A DNA stretch of 64,000 nt from an uncultured Clostridia bacterium. Lineage in GTDB: Bacteria > Bacillota > Clostridia > Oscillospirales > Acutalibacteraceae. Shown here piece by piece: positions 33,566 to 43,251 of this stretch. The notes under the pieces are model-generated. The model made no database searches. It was not told where the DNA came from and saw nothing but the letters and a program-made list of their open reading frames with translations. The position numbers and the translations under genes are program-made. Within the stretch, counting starts at the first letter, position 1, and the number at the start of each line of letters is the position of its first letter. The stretch is taken from assembly GCA_947589575.1 (NCBI GenBank), contig CANQBM010000003.1, positions 95,787-159,786 on the forward strand, given 5' to 3'.

Positions 33566-36500
33566 TTACTCGTCAAGTCCCATTTGCGCGGCAAGCTCGG
33601 CAGTCTGCAGCTCAATCAGCTTTGATACGCCCTTTTCCTGCATGGTAACACCGTAGAGAATATCTGCCTCCTCCATAGTTCCGCGTCTGTGTGTAATTGA
33701 AATGAACTGGGTTTTATCAGTCATTTTACGCATATATTTTGCAAATCTTTCAACATTAACATCATCAAGGGCAGCCTCAACCTCATCATAAATACAGAAA
33801 GGCGCCGGCTGTACCTTAAGCACGCTGAACAAAAGCGCCATGGCTGCAAGAGATTTTTCTCCGCCTGAAAAAAGGTTAATATTCTGTACTGATTTGCCCG
33901 GCGGCTGAATCTTAATTTCAATGGGCGATTCAAGGCAGTTATCGGGCTGCTCAAGAACAATTTCGCCGTTGCCTCCGCCGAAGAAATCCGCAAAGCATAT
34001 CTTAAACTCGCCGTTTATTTTATTGAACTTTTCAAGGAATTTTTCACTCATTGACGCTGTTAAATCCTCAATTATTTTCAAAAGCTCTTTCTTTGATTTC
34101 TCAACATCGTCAATCTGTTCCTTTAAAAATTCATATCTCTGCGACACTTCCTTGTATTCCTCAATAGCACCGACATTAATCGAGCCTAAATTTTTAATTG
34201 CGACCTTGATCTCGTGAAGTCTTTTTTTAGCGTCAGACATATTTTCAATTTCAATATTCAGCGCTTCAGCCTCACGCTTTGTCAGCTCATACTGCTCAAA
34301 AAGCATATCATTAAGCTCATCATATTCTTTTCTCATCGCGATTTTGCGTTCGTCAAGACGCACAAGTTCAGCCGATAGTTTTTCTCTCTCCTGTCCTTTA
34401 CCGCGTTCTAAAATTCTAAGCTCACCGCAACGCTTTTCAAGAGAGTTACGCTCCTCAATCTGAGACGATACATCTTCATCTGATTCTTTAGCTTTTTGAC
34501 GAAGCGCCTGAGCCTGTGATTTAACATCATTAATCTGTGAAAGAAGATCGCTGTTTCGCTTGTCGATTGCTGTGATTTCATCCTCAATAGACTTAACTCT
34601 GTCGGTCTGTGTGGTTTTTCTTATTTCAAGCTCTTCTATTGAAAGCCTTGCAGTTTCGGTATCCTTTGTAAGCGTTATCAACTCAATGTTTATGTTCTCG
34701 CTTTTCTGCCTGTAATCATCACGCTTTGCAAGTATTTCCTGAGCGTTTCCGGTCGCTTTTGCAAGCTCTCCTTCAGCGTCGGCAATCTGTTTTTCAATGT
34801 TTTTAACCTGCTTTTCACTATCGGTATTTAACTTTTCAAAATACGCTATTCTCTCCCGCGCATTATCCTTTTCGGAAGAAAGAGAATTTCTCTGCGCGAG
34901 TACAGCGTCAATTTTTTCGCAAATCAGTCTGTGTTCGCCCTGCGCACGGATAAGCTCCTCCTTAGCCTGCTGCAAATCAACTTCAGCGCCCTGAAGCTTT
35001 GCGCCGGCGTAATTTGCATCTTCAAGCGCGGTTTTATATTCCGATTTAAGCGTTTCAAGCTTTTCCTCTATTTTTTCAGCCTGTAGATTGAGCTCGTCAA
35101 TCATATTTGCCCGTGACAGAATACCTGCGCCCTTTGACTGTGAGCCGCCTGTCATAGAACCGCCGGGATTAATTACCTGACCGTCAATTGTAACGAGCTT
35201 AAAACGGTTTGAATATTTTTTTGCAATACCGATTGCACAGTCCATATCCTCTACTATCACAACTCTGCCGAGCAGATTTGAAACAATGTCCCGGTATTCC
35301 TTTTTACATTCAACAAGGTCTGCCGCAACCGCGACAAAGCCTAAATTATCATCAAGATTTTTTTCATCAAGCATTCTCGGCTTGATATTTGTAATCGGCA
35401 GAAATGTCGCCCTGCCCAAATGATTGTTTTTTAAATAGTAAATCGCACGCTTTGCGTCAGCCTCATTAGATGTTACGATATTCTGCATAGCAGCACCGAG
35501 AGCAACCTCTACCGCAAGCGAGTATTCGTTATCAACCGTAATAAGCTGTGAAAGCGGACCGTGAATACCTGAAAGCGCTTTGCTTTGCGATTGTTTCATA
35601 ACCGCCTTAACAGCGCCCGAAAAGCCTTCCATATTCTTTTCAAGGTCCGAAAGCATTTTTGCTCTTGAGCGCTTTTGAGAAAGCTCAAGACCCGCTTTAT
35701 CAAGATCAGCCTTTATCTTTTCGGCTTTTTGGGTTTTATTTTCAAGCTTCAGCCTAAAGCCTGAAAGCGAATTGTTATTTTCGTCAATTCTCTCTTGAAG
35801 AAATTTTATGTTATTATCGCTTTCAGCCTTACGGGATTTTGCAGTTTCAAGCTCCGCTTCACATTCGCTGATAGCGTCGTCAACCGTATTCTGTCTTGAC
35901 TTAATTTCCTCGATTGAAGAAACAGCCTTTGAACACTGTACCTTGCAGTCGGAAAGTTCAAGTGTGAGCGCAGTAATTTTTTGATTAAGCTCTACGGAAA
36001 GCTTTGAAAACTCCTCGTTTGACGAAACTAGTCTTTGCATTTCTTCGCTGACAGTTTTAAGCTGCGACCTTTTATTTTCAATAAGAGTTTCATTATCCGA
36101 AATAAGCTGCTTTTTTTCTTCAATCTGCGTGTCAATAGAAACGCTTGCGTCATCGGCGGCGCCTATATCATTTTTTAATCTTTCTATCGTTTCTGTGTTG
36201 TGCTTAAGAGTTGCTCCGAGCACGGATACATCGGCGTCCCTGCGAAGCGCCTCCTCCTCATAAGCCTTTAAGCCTATTCGTATCTGTTCAATCTCCGTAT
36301 TGATTGAGGCGGTTTTTTCAAGTATTTCCTCAATTTCATTCTCTATATTTTTAAGTTCCTTTTCACACGCCTCGTATGACACGGTGGCGGCGTCAATTTT
36401 ATGCTCCTGTTCCCTGAGGTCATTTGTGAAACGGTTTATTTTATTAATCCATACACCTATTTCAAGTGTTTTTTTCTCTTCTGCCAGTTCAAGAAACCGA

Positions 36501-37138
36501 GCCGCTTTTTCACTCTGCTTTTTTAACGGGCCTACTCTGCTTTCAAGCTCATTTAAAATATCGAGCAGTCTTACAAGATTTTCCTGCGCCTGGTCGAGCC
36601 TGCGTTCAGCGTCCGTTCTCTTGTGACGGAAGAGTGAAATGCCCGCTGCCTCCTCAAAAAGCTCGCGTCTGTCCTCGTTTTTCTGTGAAATAATCGAGTC
36701 GATTTTGCCCTGACCTACCATAGAATATCCGTCTGAGCCGAGACCTGTATCCATAAAAAGCTCATGAATATCACGCCTGCGTACAATCTCGCCGTCGATT
36801 TTATATTCGCTTTCGCCTGAACGGTAATAACGCCTTGTAACAGTTACAACTTCGTCCTTATCCTTAAGTGTGTGATCGGAGTTGTCAAGAGTAAGACGCA
36901 CTTGCGCAAAGCCGAGAGCCTTGCGTGACGAGGTTCCGCCGAAAATAACATCCTCCATCTTTGAACCGCGAAGCGATTTGGTGCTTGTTTCGCCAAGCAC
37001 CCAGCGGACAGCGTCGGATATATTGCTCTTACCCGAACCGTTAGGTCCAACAACCGCGGTTATACCTTTTCCGAAATTCAACTGTGTTTTGTCAGGGAAG
37101 GATTTAAAGCCCTGCATTTCAAGTGTTTTTAAAACCAT
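33566..37138 (-). CDS. smc: Chromosome segregation ATPase SMC
   Basis: A 1190-residue SMC protein for chromosome compaction with ScpAB. Walker A VVGPNGSGKSNISDAVRW near residue 32, two long coiled coils (about 165-500 and 660-1000), a hinge (about 505-660, GFSGAVKAVMKQ to INPGGSMTGGSQ), signature NLFSGGEKSLAAMALLF and Walker B APFCIYDEVEAALDDVN. Its ATG directly follows the stop of the radical SAM gene (TAAATG). Length is typical. The order rnc, radical SAM, smc, ftsY recurs in Clostridia. Confidence 0.97.
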   Translation of the reverse strand: MVLKTLEMQGFKSFPDKTQLNFGKGITAVVGPNGSGKSNISDAVRWVLGETSTKSLRGSKMEDVIFGGTSSRKALGFAQVRLTLDNSDHTLKDKDEVVTVTRRYYRSGESEYKIDGEIVRRRDIHELFMDTGLGSDGYSMVGQGKIDSIISQKNEDRRELFEEAAGISLFRHKRTDAERRLDQAQENLVRLLDILNELESRVGPLKKQSEKAARFLELAEEKKTLEIGVWINKINRFTNDLREQEHKIDAATVSYEACEKELKNIENEIEEILEKTASINTEIEQIRIGLKAYEEEALRRDADVSVLGATLKHNTETIERLKNDIGAADDASVSIDTQIEEKKQLISDNETLIENKRSQLKTVSEEMQRLVSSNEEFSKLSVELNQKITALTLELSDCKVQCSKAVSSIEEIKSRQNTVDDAISECEAELETAKSRKAESDNNIKFLQERIDENNNSLSGFRLKLENKTQKAEKIKADLDKAGLELSQKRSRAKMLSDLEKNMEGFSGAVKAVMKQSQSKALSGIHGPLSQLITVDNEYSLAVEVALGAAMQNIVTSNEADAKRAIYYLKNNHLGRATFLPITNIKPRMLDEKNLDDNLGFVAVAADLVECKKEYRDIVSNLLGRVVIVEDMDCAIGIAKKYSNRFKLVTIDGQVINPGGSMTGGSQSKGAGILSRANMIDELNLQAEKIEEKLETLKSEYKTALEDANYAGAKLQGAEVDLQQAKEELIRAQGEHRLICEKIDAVLAQRNSLSSEKDNARERIAYFEKLNTDSEKQVKNIEKQIADAEGELAKATGNAQEILAKRDDYRQKSENINIELITLTKDTETARLSIEELEIRKTTQTDRVKSIEDEITAIDKRNSDLLSQINDVKSQAQALRQKAKESDEDVSSQIEERNSLEKRCGELRILERGKGQEREKLSAELVRLDERKIAMRKEYDELNDMLFEQYELTKREAEALNIEIENMSDAKKRLHEIKVAIKNLGSINVGAIEEYKEVSQRYEFLKEQIDDVEKSKKELLKIIEDLTASMSEKFLEKFNKINGEFKICFADFFGGGNGEIVLEQPDNCLESPIEIKIQPPGKSVQNINLFSGGEKSLAAMALLFSVLKVQPAPFCIYDEVEAALDDVNVERFAKYMRKMTDKTQFISITHRRGTMEEADILYGVTMQEKGVSKLIELQTAELAAQMGLDE

Positions 37139-38110
37139 TTATTTTATCCTCAATTCGTCAACGCCAAGTCCGTTGTCGGTAATAATTTTTATATTATATC
37201 CATGCTCAATCAGGAGATAAATGTTGCTTTTATTGTTTCCCTTCAGCTTTGAAATGGATTTTGGATTAACAAATACCTGATAATCCGCAGGCGGAAGCGC
37301 TAAAATTTTATTTACCATAATACGTGATTTTACTAACTCGCCAAAGCTGTCGTGAAAACCGCCCGCAAGCATATTTTCCTTAATTTCCTTGCTTGAATGA
37401 AGTCCTAAACGTATAATCTTTATTCCTTCTTTTTCAAACATTGGAACAAGCTCCGCGCAAAGTTGAGCCGACTCATCGGCATTAAGGGGAGTATATTTCC
37501 CGCTCAAATAAAGCTCTGCAAGATATGTACCCTTAAGTACAACGGTAGGATAAATTCTTACTGTTGTAGGCGCAAGGTCAATTATTTGCTTCGCCGTTTC
37601 AACCGCCTTTTCAACGGTATCCGTATAAAGTCCCGTCATCATCTGAAGTCCGAGTTCAAATCCGTAATCTTTAATCAGCTTTGATGCGTCGGCAACATCC
37701 TGTGCCGTGTGCCCTCTCCTGTTTGCAGAAAGCACCTCGTCATCCATACTCTGCGCCCCAAGTTCTATTGAGGTTACACCATAATTTTTAAGTGTGTCAA
37801 GCACATTTTCATCAATACAGTCGGGACGTGTGGAAACACGAATGCCCATAACCTGTCCGCTTTTAACATAAGGATAAGCCGCGTCCAAAAGCTCCAGCAT
37901 ATATTCTCTGTCGATTGCGGTAAACGAGCCTCCGAAAAAGGCTATTTCATAATCATATTCTTTTTTTCTAAGAGCCGTTTCTACAGCTTTTTTAACATCA
38001 TTGGCTGTCGGTCTGGTATTCTGCCCCGTTATTGTTTTCTGATTACAGAAAGAGCAGGCGCACGGACAGCCCTGATGCGGTACAAAAATACTTATATTTC
38101 CTCTTCGCAT
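37139..38110 (-). CDS. Elp3-like radical SAM protein
   Basis: A 323-residue radical SAM protein with ISIFVPHQGCPCACSFCNQK (CxxxCxxC cluster), AFFGGSFTAIDREYMLELL, GIRVSTRPDCID, GVTSIELGAQSMDDEVLSAN and GLQMMTGLYTDTVEKA. The core resembles the radical SAM half of Elp3 but lacks the acetyltransferase domain. It overlaps rnc by 19 bases and abuts smc. This position is recurrent in Clostridia, which hints at a role in RNA modification or a related core function, but the substrate is unknown. Confidence 0.85.
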   Translation of the reverse strand: MRRGNISIFVPHQGCPCACSFCNQKTITGQNTRPTANDVKKAVETALRKKEYDYEIAFFGGSFTAIDREYMLELLDAAYPYVKSGQVMGIRVSTRPDCIDENVLDTLKNYGVTSIELGAQSMDDEVLSANRRGHTAQDVADASKLIKDYGFELGLQMMTGLYTDTVEKAVETAKQIIDLAPTTVRIYPTVVLKGTYLAELYLSGKYTPLNADESAQLCAELVPMFEKEGIKIIRLGLHSSKEIKENMLAGGFHDSFGELVKSRIMVNKILALPPADYQVFVNPKSISKLKGNNKSNIYLLIEHGYNIKIITDNGLGVDELRIK

Positions 38111-38778
38111 ATGCCCATAAGAATAAGAGCCTCTCTTGCAGCAGCCTGCTCTGCGCTCTTTTTACTCTTTCCCTTTCCTCTTCCGATAACATTTGAATTC
38201 AGATGTACCTCTACTTCAAATACTTTATTATGTTCGGGTCCCGATGAACCCACAAAAACATAATTGACGCTTTGGTCAGGATTTTGCTGAACAACCTCCT
38301 GAAGAATTGTTTTATAATCCTTAAAATTTATTTTGTGATTATCAATCGCGGGTTTTAAAAAGCCTATAACAAATTCTCTTGCTTTTTCCAGTCCTCCGTC
38401 AAGATAAACAGCGGCTATCAATGACTCAAAGGCATCTTCAAGAATTGACGGTCTTTCGGCTCCTCCCGTCATAAGCTCTCCCTTACCGAGAAAAAGATAA
38501 TTACCTAAATCTATCTGTTTTGCAAATCTCATAAGGCTTTCGGTACAAACAAGGGACGCCTTAAGCTTTGTAAGCTCCCCCTCCGGCATATCGGGATATT
38601 TTTCAAAAAGATACTGACCTGAAACAAGGGAAAGAACCGAGTCGCCCAAAAACTCCATACGCTCATTGCTTTTTAATCTTCTGTTTCCCTCATTCGCGTA
38701 TGAGGAATGAGTAAGCGCCTCTTTAAGATAAGACTTATTTTTAAATTTATAGTTAATTTTATTTTCAAGAGTTTCCAT
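38092..38778 (-). CDS. rnc: Ribonuclease III
   Basis: Double-stranded RNA endonuclease for rRNA and mRNA processing. Catalytic signature NERMEFLGDSVLSLV, second acidic site LEDAFESLIAAVYLDGG, and a C-terminal dsRNA-binding domain (about 155-225, YKTILQEVVQQNP to KKSAEQAAAREALIL). Length 228 residues is normal. It lies 22 bases after plsX. Confidence 0.97.
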   Translation of the reverse strand: METLENKINYKFKNKSYLKEALTHSSYANEGNRRLKSNERMEFLGDSVLSLVSGQYLFEKYPDMPEGELTKLKASLVCTESLMRFAKQIDLGNYLFLGKGELMTGGAERPSILEDAFESLIAAVYLDGGLEKAREFVIGFLKPAIDNHKINFKDYKTILQEVVQQNPDQSVNYVFVGSSGPEHNKVFEVEVHLNSNVIGRGKGKSKKSAEQAAAREALILMGICEEEI

Positions 38779-38800
38779 TTATTTAACTTCCTTTAACTCT

Positions 38801-39793
38801 TTAAATCTCTTCGCTAAGCGCATTTTCTATTTCATCTGTCAGACTGTTTTCCAAAAACCAGACTGCCTGTTTAATTGCGTTTTTAAATGTTCTCGCGTCC
38901 GCGGAGCCGTGCGCCTTTATAACGGGTTTTTTAACTCCGAGCAAAACAGCGCCTCCGTATTCCTTGTAATCAAACTGCTTTTTCATATCGTCAATACCGC
39001 TCTTGACGCCGAGATATGACAGTTTTGAAACAGCATTTTTCATAAAAACAGCCTTAATTGAATTCATAAGCACCTTTGCAACGCCTTCATAGGTTTTAAG
39101 AATAAGATTACCGGTAAATCCGTCTGCGACGACAACATCAGCATCACCAAACGGAATCTGCCTGCCCTCGATATTCCCTATAAAATTATACGGCGCGTCT
39201 TTCATAAGCGCATATGCTTCTTTAATTAACGGCGTACCCTTAGACTCCTCCTCGCCGTTATTTGCAAGCGCAACCTTCGGATTATCATATTTTAAGATAT
39301 TCTTCATATAAAGACTGCCCATCAAACCGAACTGATACAGAAATTCCGCTCTGCATTCAGCGTTCGCACCGCAATCCATAAGGAGAATCGGCTTTTTTGC
39401 GCTCGGCATTACAGACGCAATCGCCGGTCTTTTAACGCCTTTAATTCTTTTAGTTATAAGCGTAGCGCCTACGGTAACCGCTCCTGTATTGCCGGCGCTG
39501 ACAAAAGCGTCGCCTTTGCCTTCATTCAGAAGCCTGAAACCTACAGCCATTGACGACTCTGCTTTTTCCTTTAAAACAGACCTTGCATTGTCATGCATCG
39601 TTATTACATCTTTTGCGTTTACAATTTCGGTACGCTTTAAGGTAATATTATTATCAGCACAGCACTTATTGATTTTCTCCTTATCGCCAACCAAAATAAT
39701 ATCTATATTATATTCGTCAACGGCAAGCATTGAACCTTTTATTATTTCAAGCGGCGCATTATCTCCACCAAAGGCATCTGCAATAATTTTCAT
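38801..39793 (-). CDS. plsX: Phosphate acyltransferase PlsX
   Basis: Makes acyl-phosphate from acyl-ACP, the first step of the PlsX/PlsY phospholipid route. It has MKIIADAFGGDNAPLEIIKG at the start, MAVGFRLLNEGKGDAFVSAG followed by NTGAV, and VVADGFTGNLILKTYEG. Length 330 residues is normal. fapR and acpP, frequent neighbours elsewhere, are not present in the window; rnc follows directly. Confidence 0.96.
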   Translation of the reverse strand: MKIIADAFGGDNAPLEIIKGSMLAVDEYNIDIILVGDKEKINKCCADNNITLKRTEIVNAKDVITMHDNARSVLKEKAESSMAVGFRLLNEGKGDAFVSAGNTGAVTVGATLITKRIKGVKRPAIASVMPSAKKPILLMDCGANAECRAEFLYQFGLMGSLYMKNILKYDNPKVALANNGEEESKGTPLIKEAYALMKDAPYNFIGNIEGRQIPFGDADVVVADGFTGNLILKTYEGVAKVLMNSIKAVFMKNAVSKLSYLGVKSGIDDMKKQFDYKEYGGAVLLGVKKPVIKAHGSADARTFKNAIKQAVWFLENSLTDEIENALSEEI

Positions 39794-39833
39794 ATTTATT
39801 AACCTCGTATAATAAAGCCGTGATTAACTATTT

Positions 39834-41132
39834 TTACATACTTTTAATTGATAATTCAAGTGATTTAACCGCCCTTTGCGAAAGAGCCTTGTACCTTTCC
39901 TTCTTCTCTCTGATTTTAGGCTCAATCGGCGGAAGTATGCCGAAATTTGCGCCCATCGGCTGAAAGTCCGTAACGCTTTCATCACTTATATACTCGCAAA
40001 GAGCTCCCAGCATTGTGTCGCTGTTCGGTACAAAAGGATCTTTACCCTGCACTCGTCTTACAGCATTAATTCCTGCAATAATACCGCTTCCTGCCGATTC
40101 CATATAACCCTCAACACCTGTTATCTGACCGGCAAAAAATATATTTTTATTTGACCTTAAACTAAAATCATTGTTCAGCAGTTTCGGTGAATTTATAAAA
40201 GAATTTCTGTGCATAACGCCGTATCTTACAAATTCTGCATTTTCAAGACCTGGTATCATTGAAAATACTCTTTTCTGCTCACCGAATTTTAAATTAGTCT
40301 GAAAGCCTACAAGATTAAACATTGTTCCCTTAGCGTTTTCGCGCCTAAGCTGAACACACGCCCACGGTCTGTGATTAGTGTTAGGGTCAATCAGTCCGAC
40401 AGGTTTCATAGGACCGAATCTCGGCGCGTCTAAGCCCCTTTGAGCCAGCTTTTCAACGGGCATACATCCCTCGTAAACATCAAAATCGTGAACGACCGCG
40501 CTTTCGGCACTGACAAGCTCGTTAATAAAACTTTCATACTCAGCTTTATTAAACGGACAATTAATATAGTCATTTTCTCCTCCGCGGTCATAGCGTGACG
40601 CACCGAACGCTTTTGTCATATCAACACTCTCTGCCGTTACAATCGGGGCTGCGGCGTCATAAAAAGAAAGATAATCGCCTGTGAGAGATTTAATATTTTC
40701 CGCAAGAGCGCCGTCTGTCAATGGGCCTGTTGCGATAACTGTTACGGTTTCACTGTTTATATCAAGGGTTTCTACAACCTGATTAATAACCGTAATATTT
40801 TTATGCGATTTGATTTTATCCGTTATCCGTTTTGAAAAAATATCTCTGTCAACTGCAAGAGCGCCTCCTGCCGGAACAGCACATCCGCGGGCCACAGGAA
40901 CGGTAAGAGAGCCTAAAAGAAACATCTCCTCCTTAAGCAGCCCTGCCGCACTTTCAAGCCTTGACGCTTTAAGCGAGTTAGAGCAGACGAGTTCAGCAAA
41001 TAAATCCGTTTTATGAGCAGGAGAACGTTTGATACCCTTCATCTCATAAAGCTCGACCTTATATCCGGCCTGCGCAATCTGCCATGCAGCCTCAACTCCC
41101 GCAAGTCCCGCGCCTATTACCTTAAATTTCAT
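39834..41132 (-). CDS. trmFO: tRNA (uracil-54-C5)-methyltransferase TrmFO
   Basis: Folate- and FAD-dependent enzyme making ribothymidine 54 in the T loop of tRNA. The N-terminus has KVIGAGLAGVEAAWQIAQAG and the continuing VELYEMKG, then HKTDLFAELVCSNSLKA (conserved Cys) and ESAAGLLKEEM. Later motifs are FNLVGFQTNLKFGEQKRVF and AGQITGVEGYMESAGSGI. Length 432 residues is normal. It follows topA with no gap, the usual Firmicutes topA-trmFO pair. Confidence 0.96.
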   Translation of the reverse strand: MKFKVIGAGLAGVEAAWQIAQAGYKVELYEMKGIKRSPAHKTDLFAELVCSNSLKASRLESAAGLLKEEMFLLGSLTVPVARGCAVPAGGALAVDRDIFSKRITDKIKSHKNITVINQVVETLDINSETVTVIATGPLTDGALAENIKSLTGDYLSFYDAAAPIVTAESVDMTKAFGASRYDRGGENDYINCPFNKAEYESFINELVSAESAVVHDFDVYEGCMPVEKLAQRGLDAPRFGPMKPVGLIDPNTNHRPWACVQLRRENAKGTMFNLVGFQTNLKFGEQKRVFSMIPGLENAEFVRYGVMHRNSFINSPKLLNNDFSLRSNKNIFFAGQITGVEGYMESAGSGIIAGINAVRRVQGKDPFVPNSDTMLGALCEYISDESVTDFQPMGANFGILPPIEPKIREKKERYKALSQRAVKSLELSIKSM

Positions 41133-43238
41133 TTACTCTTCTTCGCTTTTCTTTTTTCTTGGCACAGGCTTTGTAAAACCGCATCCCTCTGTATCGGGAC
41201 AGTAAAGTACATTTCCCCTGCGCTTAAAAAGGGATTTTCCGCATCTTGGGCAAACCTCGTCCGACGGAGCGTCCCAGGTCATAAAATTACATTCGGGATA
41301 ATTTGAACATCCGAAGAAAGATGCGCCCTTTTTAGTTTTCTTTTCTATTACATCGCCGCCGCATTCGGGACATTTTGCGGTTGTCTTATAAACAAGCGGC
41401 TTTGTATTCTTACATTCGGGATAACCTGGACAGGCAAGGAATTTGCCGAATCTGCCAACTTTAATAACCATATTACGTCCGCACTTTTCGCAGACAACAT
41501 CAGTTTCTTCCTCTTTAAGACGGATTTTTACACCCTGCATATCTGCCTTTGCTTTTTCAAGCGGTTCCTCAAATTCGTCATAGTAGAGCCTTATCATTTC
41601 TTTGTAATTCTTTTCACCGCTGTCAATTTTATCAAGGTCATTTTCCATTTTAGAGGTATATTTTACATTAACTATATTAGGCATTCTTTCCTTCAAAAGA
41701 TTTGTTACTGCCTCACCGAGCTCAGTAGGTACGAACTGCTTGCCCTCACGCCTAACATACTCACGGTTAAGAATCGTAGATGTTATTGTTACATATGTTG
41801 ACGGTCTTCCCACACCGTTTTCCTCAAGCGCCTTTGTGAGTGATGCTTCGGTATATCTTGCAGGCGGCTGAGTAAAATGCTGATTGCCGAGAATACTCTT
41901 AAGTTTAAGCACATCTCCCTCTTTCATTGCGGGAAGAGGAGATGACGCGGAATCTGATTTTTCATCATCCCCCTTTTCTTCATAAAGGACGGTAAAGCCG
42001 TCAAACTTAACTGTATATCCCGTTGCATTAAATATATAATCGTTTGCGGAGATTTCAATTTTCATTGTCTCCTGCAAACAAGCCTCCATAAGAGAAGCAA
42101 TAAATCTCTCCCATATAAGCTTATAGAGCTTATACTGATCCGAAGATAAATAAGGCTTAACCTGCTCCGGCGTAACCTTCGGCATAGATGGTCTGATAGC
42201 CTCGTGACCGTCTTGAATATTGTTTTTTGATTTATAATATCTCGGCTTTTTCGGAAGATATTTTTCTCCGTATGTTTGGGTTATATACTCATTACCGGCG
42301 GCTCTCGCCTCCTCGGAAATACGAAGCGAGTCTGTTCTCATATAGGTAATAAGACCTACTGTTCCAAGCTCTCCCGCGTCAACGCCTTCATAAAGCTCCT
42401 GTGCCGCTTTCATAGTTCTTCTTGCCTGGAATGAAAGCCTGCGTGACGCCTCCTGCTGAAGCGTTGAGGTTGTAAACGGAGGAGTCGGGTTCTTTTTTCT
42501 GCTGCCCTTTTTAACACCTGTAACAACATACTGCGCATTTTCAAGATCTAAAAGGATTTTATCGCTCTGTTCCTTATTTTGTACCTTAATTTTTTCATTA
42601 CCCTTACCGTAAAGCGCGGCTGAAAATGTTTTGCGCTCGGGAGGATTTGTAAACTTAGCGTCTATTGACCAGTATTCTTCAGGCTTAAAGGCTCTTATTT
42701 CAGCTTCTCTGTCAACAACAAGCCTTAGCGCTACCGACTGAACGCGTCCTGCCGAAAGCCCGCGTCTGATTTTCTGTGAAATGAAAGGAGAAAGCTTATA
42801 TCCGATAAGTCTGTCAAGAATTCTTCTTGCCTGCTGCGCATTGACAAAATCAATATCTATTGCCCTTGGCTGAGCCATACCGCTTTTAACGCCGTTCTTT
42901 GTAATCTCATTAAAAGTTACTCTGTTTTTATCATTCATATCAAGGTCCAAAAGCGTCGCAAGATGCCAAGATATAGCCTCTCCCTCACGGTCGGGGTCGG
43001 TTGCGAGATAAACATAATCGGCTTTATCCGCCTTCTTTTTCAATTCCTTGACAAAGTTTTCCTTGCCTTTTATAACGGCATATTTTGGCTCAAAGTCATT
43101 TGCAATATCAACACTCAGACGCGCTGCAGGCAAATCCCTGACATGTCCCATTGATGCAACGACTTCATATCCGCTGCCCAAATAACCCTTAATATTTTTA
43201 GCCTTTGCAGGCGACTCAACTATCACTAATTTTGACAT
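41133..43238 (-). CDS. topA: DNA topoisomerase I
   Basis: Type IA topoisomerase relaxing negative supercoils. Toprim domain at the start (MSKLVIVESPAKAKNIKGYL, YLATDPDREGEAISWHL), active-site Tyr in GLITYMRTDSLRISEEA, and three C-terminal four-Cys zinc modules: CEKCGRNMVIKVGRFGKFLA with CPGYPEC, CPECGGDV with CSNYPEC, and CPRCGKSLF with CPDTEGCGF. ATG 43238 is chosen (GAGAGGAAAAAGG upstream); the extended frame to 43307 lies inside dprA. The protein then has 701 residues. Confidence 0.97.
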   Translation of the reverse strand: MSKLVIVESPAKAKNIKGYLGSGYEVVASMGHVRDLPAARLSVDIANDFEPKYAVIKGKENFVKELKKKADKADYVYLATDPDREGEAISWHLATLLDLDMNDKNRVTFNEITKNGVKSGMAQPRAIDIDFVNAQQARRILDRLIGYKLSPFISQKIRRGLSAGRVQSVALRLVVDREAEIRAFKPEEYWSIDAKFTNPPERKTFSAALYGKGNEKIKVQNKEQSDKILLDLENAQYVVTGVKKGSRKKNPTPPFTTSTLQQEASRRLSFQARRTMKAAQELYEGVDAGELGTVGLITYMRTDSLRISEEARAAGNEYITQTYGEKYLPKKPRYYKSKNNIQDGHEAIRPSMPKVTPEQVKPYLSSDQYKLYKLIWERFIASLMEACLQETMKIEISANDYIFNATGYTVKFDGFTVLYEEKGDDEKSDSASSPLPAMKEGDVLKLKSILGNQHFTQPPARYTEASLTKALEENGVGRPSTYVTITSTILNREYVRREGKQFVPTELGEAVTNLLKERMPNIVNVKYTSKMENDLDKIDSGEKNYKEMIRLYYDEFEEPLEKAKADMQGVKIRLKEEETDVVCEKCGRNMVIKVGRFGKFLACPGYPECKNTKPLVYKTTAKCPECGGDVIEKKTKKGASFFGCSNYPECNFMTWDAPSDEVCPRCGKSLFKRRGNVLYCPDTEGCGFTKPVPRKKKSEEE

Positions 43239-43251
43239 AACCTTTTTCCTC

